A DNA stretch of 12,597 nt from Patescibacteria group bacterium (GCA_018818755.1 JAHIRL010000045.1:1-12597), one strand, 5' to 3'. Shown: positions 1 to 8,014, numbered from the stretch's first letter. The notes: a model not told the origin generated them from the sequence alone. Numbers and translations are program-made.

Positions 1-1527
1 GGTCATTGGCGCGCCATGAGTAAAATCGAAACGCAATCTCTCAGCTGTAATATTCGAACCTTTCTGTTCCACATGATCACCCAAAACATGCCGCAAAGCC
101 TGATGCAATAAGTGTGTCGCAGTATGCAATTTGGCAACCTCCTCACTATTATCCGCAAGCCCACCAGCAAACTTCTTTTCCGCTCCAGACTTGGAAAGTT
201 TCTGGTGTCTCTCAAAATTCTCCTTAAACTTCGCCATCACATAATCAACATCTTCCTGACCATCAACCCAACCAGCCTCCTGCAAAGCCTCAATAGTTAG
301 CTCCACTGGAAAACCATAAGTTGCAAACATTTCAAAAAAGAAATCTTCCTTAAATTGTTTTGGTGATTTTTCCACCTCACCAAGTCTATCCATTTCTCGG
401 GCCAAAATTCCCATCCCCTTATCCAATGTTTTCTTAAAATTTTCCTCCTCACGCGCCATCTCTTCAAAAATTCGCTCCTTATTTTCCAGCAATTCTCCAT
501 AAAAATCTCCATAGTTTTTAACCACAATTCCGGCAATCTTCCGCGCAAAATCACCCTCAATCCCCAGCTTCATTCCATGCCTCACAGCCCTGCGGATCAA
601 TCTTCTCAAAATATATCCCTGATCTGTATTCGATGGAGTAATCGCAGACACATCTCCCATAATAAAAGTGGCGGCCCTCAAATGATCAGCAATAATTCGC
701 TCAGATTCCCGAGTAACATCATTTTCCTCGTAACCCCCAAGTAGCCGAATCTCCTCAATCACTTCCCTAAAAAGCTCAGTCTCAAAAGGATTGCTCTTGC
801 CCTCCAAGACACCTAGCACCCTCTCAAATCCCATCCCCGTGTCCACATTCTTCTGGCTCAATTCCTCGTAAGTCCCCTCAGCCTTCTTATTATATTGCAT
901 GAAAACATCGTTCCAAATCTCCACCCAGCGAGAATCATTTGGGTCAAATTCCTCAGGAGCATCACCCTCGCCTGTCCAATAAAACATCTCAGTATCCGGC
1001 CCGCAAGGCCCGGTTTGTCCGGCAGGTCCCCACCAATTATCTTCCTTCCCCAAAAACGCAATCCGCTCATCCACAAAACCCAATTTCCTCCAAACCTCCG
1101 CAGATTCATCATCTCTGGGACAATCTTTATCCCCCTCAAAACAGCTCACAGCCAAACGATCCTTGGCCAGCCCAAGCCCACCATCAGCAAGGCTGGTAGT
1201 CATAAATTCATAACTCATCTCAATTGCCTCCTTCTTAAAATAATCACCCAGTGACCAATTCCCCAGCATCTCAAACAAAGTAAGATGACACTCATCCCCA
1301 ACCTCCTCAATATCATCTGTCCTAATACATTTTTGCACATCCACAAGTCGAGTACCCGAAGGGTGAGTTTCGCCCATCAAAAAAGGCACAAGCGGGTGCA
1401 TGCCCGCAGTCGTAAAAAGTACGGTGGGATCATTCTCCGGAACGAGCGAAGATCCCTTAATTTCCATGTGTTCATGCTTATTAACGAAAAAATCAATAAA
1501 CCTGCGGCGCAACTCATTTGGGAGCAT
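1..1527 (-). CDS. alaS: Alanyl-tRNA synthetase, N-terminal part (runs off left edge)
   Basis: Charges tRNA-Ala with alanine in the cytoplasm and clears mischarged tRNA through its editing domain. The frame is open for 509 codons from ATG 1527 to base 1, with no stop, so the 3' end lies outside the window. The class II catalytic core is clear: residues 33-51 (DPTVLFTTAGMHPLVPFLM), motif 2 around 84-101 (LFEMLGNWSLGDYFKKEA), the glycine-rich loop GPAGQTGPCGPDTEMF at 167-182, and motif 3 with DTGMGFERVLG at 229-239. The editing-domain zinc motif HTATH is at 468-472. The stretch VQKCIRTDDIEEVGDECHLT resembles the form found in Clostridia and many CPR bacteria, some of which are short (about 590-600 aa) and lack the C-terminal C-Ala region. 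Which form this is cannot be told here. The gene is divergent from the DUF3352-like gene. No Shine-Dalgarno sequence precedes the ATG. Confidence 0.96.
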   Translation of the reverse strand, partial: MLPNELRRRFIDFFVNKHEHMEIKGSSLVPENDPTVLFTTAGMHPLVPFLMGETHPSGTRLVDVQKCIRTDDIEEVGDECHLTLFEMLGNWSLGDYFKKEAIEMSYEFMTTSLADGGLGLAKDRLAVSCFEGDKDCPRDDESAEVWRKLGFVDERIAFLGKEDNWWGPAGQTGPCGPDTEMFYWTGEGDAPEEFDPNDSRWVEIWNDVFMQYNKKAEGTYEELSQKNVDTGMGFERVLGVLEGKSNPFETELFREVIEEIRLLGGYEENDVTRESERIIADHLRAATFIMGDVSAITPSNTDQGYILRRLIRRAVRHGMKLGIEGDFARKIAGIVVKNYGDFYGELLENKERIFEEMAREEENFKKTLDKGMGILAREMDRLGEVEKSPKQFKEDFFFEMFATYGFPVELTIEALQEAGWVDGQEDVDYVMAKFKENFERHQKLSKSGAEKKFAGGLADNSEEVAKLHTATHLLHQALRHVLGDHVEQKGSNITAERLRFDFTHGAPMT

Positions 1528-1554
1528 ATATAAAGGCGATTAAAATCTGGGCTA

Positions 1555-1584
1555 ATTCTAAGGGCAAAATCTTGTTTAGGTCAA
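1555..1584 (-). promoter_or_regulatory. Candidate sigma-70-type promoter for alaS
   Basis: Read on the minus strand, TTGACC (1584-1579) and TAGAAT (1560-1555) are separated by 18 bp. Each is close to the -35 and -10 consensus. Transcription would start near 1548, giving a leader of about 20 nt before the alaS ATG at 1527. The assignment rests on sequence resemblance and position only. Confidence 0.5.
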
Positions 1585-1594
1585 CAAAAAAATC

Positions 1595-1626
1595 TTTAAC
1601 TAAAGGGCAATTTGTGAGAATATACT
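1595..1626 (+). promoter_or_regulatory. Weak candidate promoter for the DUF3352-DUF4012 unit
   Basis: TATACT at 1621-1626 is a good -10 hexamer, about 25 bp before the ATG at 1652. The only -35-like sequence is TTTAAC at 1595-1600, with a 20-bp spacer that is too long for a typical promoter. The -10 is plausible and the -35 is doubtful. It lies in the same 124-bp divergent region as the alaS promoter. Confidence 0.3.
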
Positions 1627-1651
1627 AACACTCAAATTAAAAAAATGTCTT

Positions 1652-3484
1652 ATGGGAAAAAAGTCTAAAGCAAAAAAAGTCATTCGTGAGCTTGTAAAAG
1701 AAAAGCAAAAAGAGGAAAAAGATAAATCTATACGCAAGAAATCCAAGAAAGAATTAAAGAAAGAAGCAAAAAAAGAAGCCGAAAAAAAGAAAAACACATC
1801 AAAAAAACACAAGCCCTCAAAGCCCAAAAAAGAGCAATCACCAAAAAAACGAATAAGCAAACAAACCATCTTCGGAAGCGTATTGGTTTTGATTATGGTG
1901 ACAATCCTATCTTCAGTCGGTTATTTGCTATTTGTTAAAGCCTTAAAAGCCAGCCCCATAGCCAAAATTTTACCTGTCGAAACAACAGTTCTCTCACTTG
2001 AAATAAATACAGATCCAAATCATGCCCAAGTTATCAAATCCAAAAAGTTAATGGAAAATCATTTGGAATACTCTGCTGAAGGCTTAGAAAATTTCATCTT
2101 TCAAAATTTTGGTTTAGAAATGGAAAATGACTTAAAAAATTGGCTGGGAAGATCTGTGGGGCTTGCATATGTAAAATCGAGCAAAGAAAACAATGCTATC
2201 AATAAACTATATTTTGCCGAAATTACTAATAAAGAACTGGCCGAAGATTCCCTTGAAGGACAAATAAACAATTACGAAGGCTACGAGATTTATCAAGGAG
2301 TCAAAGGCAACTACGCAACCTTCATCAACGATTTTCTTCTCTTATCTGAAAAAGAGCAGGCCATATACGAAATCATAGATGCCCAAAAATTCGACAAACT
2401 CTACTCTTCATCAGACTATCGCCGCATCAACAACAATATGCCACTGAACAAAGTTGCATTTGCTTACATGGATTTTCAAAAAATCGACAATTCCTTCCTT
2501 CAACTCTTCCCATACCTAAGTGAAAAAGGTCTTTCCTACGAAATAATTGCTCCATTCACAAGTATTTTTAAATCTGAAGGAGTTTCTCTCATTGCCGGCG
2601 AAGACAAATTCATTATGCAAAACTTTACTAACCTGAACCGCAATAACCTCGATGCCCAGGAGTACATAAGTAACAAAAGTAAATACAAAGGCTACCTCAC
2701 AGACTACATCCCCCAGGACGCAAAAGCCTATTTTGGAGGACAAAATCTGGAAAACCAAATTAAGAAATTTATTGATATTCTTTCCAATGGTGAGGGCGAT
2801 AGCGTATTGCTTTACGACAGTATTATTCAAAACTACATTCAAAAATATTTTGGTGAAAACTTAAATTTCCAGACCGATCTTTTACCTTTCTTCGCCAACG
2901 AATACGGATTCGCAATCAGCGAAGTACAGGGTAAAGATGTTTACACCATGCTGATTCAGCTGGAGAAACCCAAAGAGGATTCAGTGGCGTTAGCCAAAAT
3001 TGCCGACACTTTTTCAGAAGTTGGTGGACTTTTTGAACCCCAAATCGTTGAGCACATTCTAAAAGACGGCACCAAATCCAGAGAAATTATTGCCATTCCC
3101 GAAGAAATAAAGCGTGAAACACTTAGCTACGAAAATATTCAAATATCCGCAATGAAAATAGGTGAAAGGAATTGGGGATTATACTATGCCTTTCTAGAAA
3201 ATGTTGCGGTCGTTTCCGGTAATTTAGAAACTCTAAAAAATATAATTGATACAACAAAATCAAAAAATATTAGCCTCAATAAATCTGAACATTTCAAAAA
3301 GCTGATTGATCCGCTCTTAACTTATAGCGACTCCATAGCCTATTACAGTATAGATAGCCTGCTTCCAATGCTTTTTGAAGGAGGGAATGGACCCCAAATT
3401 TTAGAGATAATATCCTCAGTTAGTTCCGGCAAAAACTATTTCAATGATGGGATCGCTACGGTCAATTATTTGACTATCAAATAA
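1652..3484 (+). CDS. DUF3352-like single-pass membrane protein
   Basis: A 610-aa protein of unknown function. Residues 1-70 form a very basic, low-complexity tail with 30 lysines. One hydrophobic segment follows at about 73-95 (FGSVLVLIMVTILSSVGYLLF), and then a large polar domain that should lie outside the membrane (N-in, type II topology). The outer domain starts with ILPVETTVLSLEINTDP at 106-122 and continues to NWLGRSVGLAYV at 163-174. This resembles the opening of DUF3352 proteins, where a 'LPadT' segment is followed by 'WLG..vala'. The family call is from memory of that pattern and is moderate. No catalytic motif was seen. The start at 1652 has no Shine-Dalgarno sequence. The gene ends 3 bp before the DUF4012 gene, so the two are probably co-transcribed and may act together in the envelope. 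Confidence 0.8.
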   Translation: MGKKSKAKKVIRELVKEKQKEEKDKSIRKKSKKELKKEAKKEAEKKKNTSKKHKPSKPKKEQSPKKRISKQTIFGSVLVLIMVTILSSVGYLLFVKALKASPIAKILPVETTVLSLEINTDPNHAQVIKSKKLMENHLEYSAEGLENFIFQNFGLEMENDLKNWLGRSVGLAYVKSSKENNAINKLYFAEITNKELAEDSLEGQINNYEGYEIYQGVKGNYATFINDFLLLSEKEQAIYEIIDAQKFDKLYSSSDYRRINNNMPLNKVAFAYMDFQKIDNSFLQLFPYLSEKGLSYEIIAPFTSIFKSEGVSLIAGEDKFIMQNFTNLNRNNLDAQEYISNKSKYKGYLTDYIPQDAKAYFGGQNLENQIKKFIDILSNGEGDSVLLYDSIIQNYIQKYFGENLNFQTDLLPFFANEYGFAISEVQGKDVYTMLIQLEKPKEDSVALAKIADTFSEVGGLFEPQIVEHILKDGTKSREIIAIPEEIKRETLSYENIQISAMKIGERNWGLYYAFLENVAVVSGNLETLKNIIDTTKSKNISLNKSEHFKKLIDPLLTYSDSIAYYSIDSLLPMLFEGGNGPQILEIISSVSSGKNYFNDGIATVNYLTIK

Positions 3485-3487
3485 CAA

Positions 3488-5611
3488 ATGGCGAAAATTT
3501 TTAGGGATATTAAAAAAAGTGAAAGAAAGAAGCCGATTAATTTGCGAGGAGAAAAAAAACCGGCTCAATCAATCAAACCTCGCCATTTTTTGCTTTTTAA
3601 AAGAGAAGCCGGTCCGACACAAATTGTCGATATCACCCCCAAAAAGCCTCAAAAATATTTATATGTGAAAGGGGAAAAAAGCTCTCCACCAAAATATCTT
3701 GGCAATATCCTAAAACTAGCAACGCTTGGCCTACTTATCATCTTCCTGATAAACATCGCCGCCATTTACGGTAAAGCCAAAAGAATTGAGCAGGATGTAA
3801 AAGATCAGGCTTTTGAAGGATACAGTCATCTTATTGACGCAGGAAAATCGGCCACAAAAACTCAGTTCAAACAAGCTTTTGAAATTTTCAACAAAGCTCT
3901 TATAAGTTTTTCCGGTGCCGAAGATAGCCTTTGGTTTATCAGTACTGACAAAACTTTCTATGCCCACAACGAATCCGCAACCTATGCCATAAACGCCTTG
4001 CTTGAAAGCGGAAAACACTTTGCAGTTGCCGGTGGATACTTTATTGAGGCCATGGAATCCTTCAATAACATCCCTATTTATTTTGTCTCAAAAAATCAGG
4101 AGGGAAGTGAGGCTCCATCAATCACGGACACCTTAAAAGAAGGCCTTGCACAAACCGATCTTGCCATTGCCGAAATAAGCGAAGCCGCCAAAAAACTTTC
4201 AAAAATAAACGAAGAATCCCTCCCCGTAGAAATTAGAGAGCGCGTTATTTTTGCAAAAACCAATATCGAAGACATCTCCGAAATTCTCAATTCAATTTCT
4301 AAGCACTTTCCGGCAATCCTAAAACTTTTAGGAGACCGCTACCCCCACCGCTATCTGATTCTTTTACAAAACAACAGCGAGCTTAGGCCAACCGGAGGCT
4401 TTATTGGCAGTTATGCAATTGTGGATGTGAATGAAGGCTACATTGCCAATTTAGAAGTTCACGATGTTTACGATATTGACGGAAGCTTTGGCGAATTTGT
4501 TGAACCACCTCAAGAGTTGAAGATGCTCACTAATAATTGGCGTTTCCGTGATAGCAATTATTCTCCCGATTTCTCCGTGTCCGCCGCCAAGGCAAAATGG
4601 TTTCTGGAAAAAGAAGGTGGCCCCACAGTAGAAACTGTTATCGGCATGAATCAAGGCCTTTTAAAAACTCTTTTGGGAATAACCGGCCCTATTCAGGTAG
4701 GAGATTTTGGCAAACTCACAGCCGAAAACTACGAATTACTTTTAAGTTTCATTATCGAAGGAAAGATTTGGGGCGCAGAAGATCCCAAGCACATCCTCAA
4801 AGTTTTCATCCCCGCTTTCAAAGAGGAAATAATGCAGGAAAAATATATCGCTAAAGTTTTAAGCAAAATCTATCTGGCCATCCAGCAGAAACATCTAATG
4901 TTTTACTCTAGTGATCCGGAAATACAGGAACTTTTTGATCAATCCGCCCTCAGCGGCCGCATCCATCCACCGGGAAAAAAAGAAGACTACTTAAGTGTGA
5001 TAAACATATCCATCGGCGGCACAAAATCTGATAAATTCACCGAAGAAAAAATCACCCACCAAACTCACATCGATAAATACGGAGGCCTCACCGACGAGCT
5101 TACCATCAAGCACTCCCACCTCTGGACAGACGACATCTACTACGAATGGAAGCGCATTTTAGCCTCCTATGGAATCACCACAATGCCCGACCAAATCGTC
5201 GACATCCTTGGCCGTGGACGCAACAAGAACTTACTTAAAATCTATGTGCCTGAAGGTTCCGTTCTCCTGGAAAATTCAGGCGGTGATGTGGAAATGATTT
5301 ACGACAAAGATTTAAAAATGCCATTTTTCTTCGCAGTCATGGAAATCAATGCCGGCGAAAGCGCCGAGCTAAAAATAAAATACAAGCTCCCTTACACTCT
5401 CGACCTCGACCCCGCCGGTACCTACAAACTACGAGTGGAAAAACAGCCCGGCAGTCCCGGATCCATCTTCACAAAACTGGTAACCCTCGACCCCGAACTC
5501 TACACCTACGCCGCCTACCCACAGGATGCCACAGTCAAAGAAGACGGCCAAATAATCTACGCAAAAAACCTCGTGTATGATCGCGATTTCTCTAGTGTTC
5601 ATGGTAGATAA
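3488..5611 (+). CDS. DUF4012 domain membrane protein
   Basis: A 707-aa protein. A basic cytoplasmic tail (1-70) is followed by one membrane segment at about 74-95 (ILKLATLGLLIIFLINIAAIY). A mainly helical, extracytoplasmic stretch covers about 96-280. The DUF4012 core begins near 285 with RYLILLQNNSELRPTGGFIG (288-307) and continues through EVHDVYDIDG, NYSPDFSVSAAKAKWFLEK (357-375) and GMNQGLLKTLLGITGPIQV (386-404). These motifs are diagnostic of the family. The C-terminal part (about 500-680) looks beta-rich, including YLSVINISIGGTKSD. DUF4012 proteins are common in CPR and Actinobacteria, often near surface-polysaccharide genes, but their role is unknown. The gene starts 3 bp after the DUF3352-like gene, without a Shine-Dalgarno sequence. 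It ends inside the convergent Memo-like gene (13-bp overlap). Confidence 0.92.
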   Translation: MAKIFRDIKKSERKKPINLRGEKKPAQSIKPRHFLLFKREAGPTQIVDITPKKPQKYLYVKGEKSSPPKYLGNILKLATLGLLIIFLINIAAIYGKAKRIEQDVKDQAFEGYSHLIDAGKSATKTQFKQAFEIFNKALISFSGAEDSLWFISTDKTFYAHNESATYAINALLESGKHFAVAGGYFIEAMESFNNIPIYFVSKNQEGSEAPSITDTLKEGLAQTDLAIAEISEAAKKLSKINEESLPVEIRERVIFAKTNIEDISEILNSISKHFPAILKLLGDRYPHRYLILLQNNSELRPTGGFIGSYAIVDVNEGYIANLEVHDVYDIDGSFGEFVEPPQELKMLTNNWRFRDSNYSPDFSVSAAKAKWFLEKEGGPTVETVIGMNQGLLKTLLGITGPIQVGDFGKLTAENYELLLSFIIEGKIWGAEDPKHILKVFIPAFKEEIMQEKYIAKVLSKIYLAIQQKHLMFYSSDPEIQELFDQSALSGRIHPPGKKEDYLSVINISIGGTKSDKFTEEKITHQTHIDKYGGLTDELTIKHSHLWTDDIYYEWKRILASYGITTMPDQIVDILGRGRNKNLLKIYVPEGSVLLENSGGDVEMIYDKDLKMPFFFAVMEINAGESAELKIKYKLPYTLDLDPAGTYKLRVEKQPGSPGSIFTKLVTLDPELYTYAAYPQDATVKEDGQIIYAKNLVYDRDFSSVHGR

Positions 5612-6435
5612 AACGCAAAAAACTGATGGCTCGTAGTCTCCTCCAACCTCGCTTTATAAAAGTCCTGAGTATTTGTATGCGCCAAGCGCACAGCCTTCGT
5701 ATAGCCCCGCTCCTGCATAATCTCCAAAATCACACTCACACTCGCCGGGCTATCCATTGCCGCCACCGCTACCATCTCTAAATCAAACCCCACAATAGCT
5801 TCAAAACTAAACTGATCATCCACATTCGCCTCCTCCACAGGTTTATAATGAGAAAAATCTATGCTGGCCAAAAGCAGATCATCCTTCCGCAAATTCTCAT
5901 TCAACCACTCGCGCAACTTCTCCATATCTTCCTCCCGCACATCAGACCTAATGATTAAAGGCACAATCACTGCCTCCGGGAAAAAGTATTTGATAAAAGG
6001 TGTATGCGCAAAAATCCCATGCTCCTTCGCAAAAATATCACCCTCAATTCCAACAAAATCAAGATCAGGGGCCTCCACTTCCACCTCCCCATAAACAGTC
6101 TTATAAACACAATCCCCACAACTGGAAATCGTCATTGCTCCAGCTTCGTAATGATCCGGCCCCAAAATAAAAATTCGCTCACTATCTTTCACCTTAGCTA
6201 GCCCTCGATAAAACCTCGCAAGATCCTCTCCAACTGCCAAATGATGGGGGAGAATAACTCCCTGCGGCTCAGACTCAAATTCAAAATTCCCCTCAGCATT
6301 CATCAGCCTATCCCACATCCGCACATCTCCGGGATAAAGACTCTCAATCTCAATCTGCCCTCCCAAAGAACTCAGCCAAAAAATCAACAAAACCAAAACA
6401 AATGGCAATCCCCAAAGAAAGCGCGATAGTTTCAT
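5599..6435 (-). CDS. Memo-like protein (AmmeMemoRadiSam system protein B family), membrane-anchored
   Basis: A 278-aa protein of the Memo family, whose members share a fold with extradiol dioxygenases. An N-terminal hydrophobic segment (about 6-24, FLWGLPFVLVLLIFWLSSL) suggests a membrane anchor or uncleaved signal, placing the domain outside. Family motifs are visible: ILPHHLA with H64/H65, ILGPDHY with H95, EHGIFAHTPFIKYFFPEAVIV (E138/H139), SIDFSHY with D193 and H196, and HTNTQDF near 253-259. H64, H95 and H196 should match metal-site histidines H49, H81 and H192 of human MEMO1. The cysteine equivalent to C244 appears replaced by D228 in MDSPASVSVIL. The usual partners (AMMECR1-like protein A and a radical SAM enzyme) are not in the window. 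The ATG at 6435 lies 5 bp after the upstream lipoprotein stop. GGAGGT occurs upstream but too far away for normal use. The gene ends with TGA. Confidence 0.87.
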   Translation of the reverse strand: MKLSRFLWGLPFVLVLLIFWLSSLGGQIEIESLYPGDVRMWDRLMNAEGNFEFESEPQGVILPHHLAVGEDLARFYRGLAKVKDSERIFILGPDHYEAGAMTISSCGDCVYKTVYGEVEVEAPDLDFVGIEGDIFAKEHGIFAHTPFIKYFFPEAVIVPLIIRSDVREEDMEKLREWLNENLRKDDLLLASIDFSHYKPVEEANVDDQFSFEAIVGFDLEMVAVAAMDSPASVSVILEIMQERGYTKAVRLAHTNTQDFYKARLEETTSHQFFAFYLP

Positions 6436-6440
6436 AATGA

Positions 6441-7502
6441 TTAGTAAAGTCTACCTCCCCACTCAATAACGGTAAATCCTTCACGCATTCTCTGCTCAAG
6501 TTTTTGCTCCTTTACTTCTACCTTTTCATCCAGCCCCTTGTAATCAAAGAAAACTCGAATCACAGTATCCGGTTCAGGTTTAACAGTTAGTGGTGCATAT
6601 TTTTCAAAATCATCCTGAGGCATAAAAGTGATAAAGTAATAATTATCATCACTCAACCTCTCAACCCAGTATTCCTTAAAATCCGCGATCTCCCGAGCAT
6701 TAAGCCCCATATATCCAAGTTTCTCATCAAAGAACTTTGCAACTGCATCTTTCTCAACAACAAAACCTTCCTCAGGAGTGACAAAATCTCCGGCAAAACC
6801 TTCCCAGAAAAGATAAGGATAAACTTTATAATCCGCCAAATTCAAAAGCTCTCCATCCGGAGTAGCAATAACACTCCAGCCTTTTCCAATCTCAGGATCA
6901 GAAACAGAAATCCCATCGACTGGCTCAACATTTACAAAGATTTCACTAGTTTCCTCAGGATACAAATAAACCACAGGCTTCCCCATCTCGGCTGTTCCAT
7001 CGGTAAAGAAAATTGATACTACCGAAGTTTTTGTAGATCCATCCTCGTAATAGGCTTTAAAAGTATAGTTATTTGTCCCATACATCAAATTATGAAAGTC
7101 TTGGCTGGCACGATAAGAAAACTTGTCATCACCATATTTAAAATCCTGCAACATGTAATTGTCGGTATAGCCTTCAGATCCTCCAAGTCCTCCGGGCCCA
7201 CCAACAGCCTTAATCTCAAGTTTGGTAACATTCGGAGAAACGACACCTGTAAAAATAATCGGCTCCTCGTGGATAACATCATCAGTTTGAGGAGAATTTA
7301 TGGTAATAAAGTTTGGACCATTATAGGTAACATCATCTTCGACGGGAACCTCTTCAACCACTTCCTCCGCAATCTCAACATCCTCAGTCACATCCAACAC
7401 CTCCGGTTCAACAACAGGATCATCCTCACCACCCAAGTCGATAGAAATTCCACAACCATAAATCCCCAAACTAAGAACTAAAAACAAAACTAATTTTTTC
7501 AT
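6441..7502 (-). CDS. Lipoprotein with Ig-like region and a conserved C-terminal domain of unknown function
   Basis: A 353-aa predicted lipoprotein. I chose the ATG at 7502 over the upstream in-frame ATG at 7553 because it starts an ideal signal peptide, MKKLVLFLVLSLGIYGC, with the lipidated cysteine at 17. The Tyr at -2 of the lipobox is unusual. An acidic linker covers about 25-58. Residues 62-168 look like a beta-sandwich (bacterial Ig-like) domain, beginning NGPNFITINSPQTDDVI. Residues 175-353 match, from memory, a domain recurring in Clostridia and CPR hypothetical proteins. Its hallmarks are KPVVYLYPEE, GWSVIATPDGELL, YPYLFWEG, GFVV, GLNAREIADFKEYW, PEPDTVIRVFF and the terminal GFTVIEWGG. 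I know of no function for it. The gene lies 19 bp after the smaller lipoprotein gene and 5 bp before the Memo-like gene, so an operon is likely. Confidence 0.88.
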   Translation of the reverse strand: MKKLVLFLVLSLGIYGCGISIDLGGEDDPVVEPEVLDVTEDVEIAEEVVEEVPVEDDVTYNGPNFITINSPQTDDVIHEEPIIFTGVVSPNVTKLEIKAVGGPGGLGGSEGYTDNYMLQDFKYGDDKFSYRASQDFHNLMYGTNNYTFKAYYEDGSTKTSVVSIFFTDGTAEMGKPVVYLYPEETSEIFVNVEPVDGISVSDPEIGKGWSVIATPDGELLNLADYKVYPYLFWEGFAGDFVTPEEGFVVEKDAVAKFFDEKLGYMGLNAREIADFKEYWVERLSDDNYYFITFMPQDDFEKYAPLTVKPEPDTVIRVFFDYKGLDEKVEVKEQKLEQRMREGFTVIEWGGRLY

Positions 7503-7521
7503 AATAAAAATGATTAATAAA

Positions 7522-7941
7522 TTATTGCCTTGGAGGCATGACAAGATCCACAACAGCCCCTTGGTTAACTACCTCATCGTTAGCTAATTGGATACCAGCC
7601 CTACAAAGATAAGCATCTCTGGCATCAAGCAGTTTTACATGCAACCCCCAAACATCACCCAAAGCCGGCATTTCTCTAGATTCAGGATTTTCGATAACTT
7701 GCCACTCCGGCCACTCCACACCATCCGGCGCACATACACCAACAAAACTATCTCCATCTTTCAATTCCTGTTTCTCAACAAAAAGAGTCGCCTCAAGCTC
7801 AGCCTCGGTTGCAGAACTCAAAATCTCAAGATCATTGTAACTAACTTCCTCTGTAGATTTGTCATCAGCATCTACATTCACAGTGATACTACAGGCACTA
7901 AGACTTAAAACTAGAACCAACAATAGTGTTAATTTTTTCAT
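7522..7941 (-). CDS. Small lipoprotein, function unknown
   Basis: A 139-aa predicted lipoprotein. The ATG at 7941 is preferred over the in-frame upstream ATG at 7995 because it gives a textbook signal peptide, MKKLTLLLVLVLSLSAC, with lipobox LSAC and cysteine 17. The mature part is short and acidic at first (DADDKSTEEVSYND), then forms a compact domain with two cysteines, C70 (FVGVCAPDG) and C113 (AYLCRAG), which could form a disulfide. I do not recognise the family. The signal peptide and upstream bases resemble those of the next lipoprotein gene, 19 bp downstream. The gene follows mutL with a 91-bp gap that holds a candidate promoter. Confidence 0.83.
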   Translation of the reverse strand: MKKLTLLLVLVLSLSACSITVNVDADDKSTEEVSYNDLEILSSATEAELEATLFVEKQELKDGDSFVGVCAPDGVEWPEWQVIENPESREMPALGDVWGLHVKLLDARDAYLCRAGIQLANDEVVNQGAVVDLVMPPRQ

Positions 7942-7958
7942 ACAAAAATGGTTAAATA

Positions 7959-7986
7959 ATAGTAACATCATGGATGAATAAGCCAA
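7959..7986 (-). promoter_or_regulatory. Candidate promoter for the lipoprotein-Memo unit
   Basis: On the minus strand, TTGGCT (7986-7981) and TACTAT (7964-7959) are separated by 16 bp and each matches the consensus at 4 of 6 positions. This lies in the only sizeable gap downstream of mutL and just before the small lipoprotein gene. The evidence is moderate to weak. Confidence 0.3.
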
Positions 7987-8014
7987 AAAAGTCAATGAAC
8001 AAAACTTAGCTAGT

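Noticed and set aside
895..1254. Overlapping plus-strand open frames of 119 and 86 codons opposite alaS
   Set aside because: They lie antisense to conserved AlaRS motifs and translate to low-complexity Pro/Ile/His-rich sequence. Not genes.
1560..1614. Direct repeat of AGGGCAA at about 1561 and 1604 in the divergent intergenic region
   Set aside because: Seven bases repeated twice is weak evidence. The spacing is about 43 bp and no palindrome supports an operator.
1645..1668. Seven-codon open frame overlapping the start of the DUF3352-like gene
   Set aside because: Too short to judge, with no ribosome-binding site. Such frames are common by chance in A-rich leaders.
2516..2842. 108-codon minus-strand open frame inside the DUF3352-like gene
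   Set aside because: It is antisense to a coherent longer gene and has no homology signal that I recognise.
7503..7553. Upstream in-frame ATG for the larger lipoprotein
   Set aside because: It would put 17 extra residues in front of a good lipoprotein signal and overlap the preceding gene. The ATG at 7502 is better.
7942..7995. Upstream in-frame ATG for the small lipoprotein
   Set aside because: It adds 18 residues before a textbook signal peptide and would begin upstream of the candidate promoter's start site.
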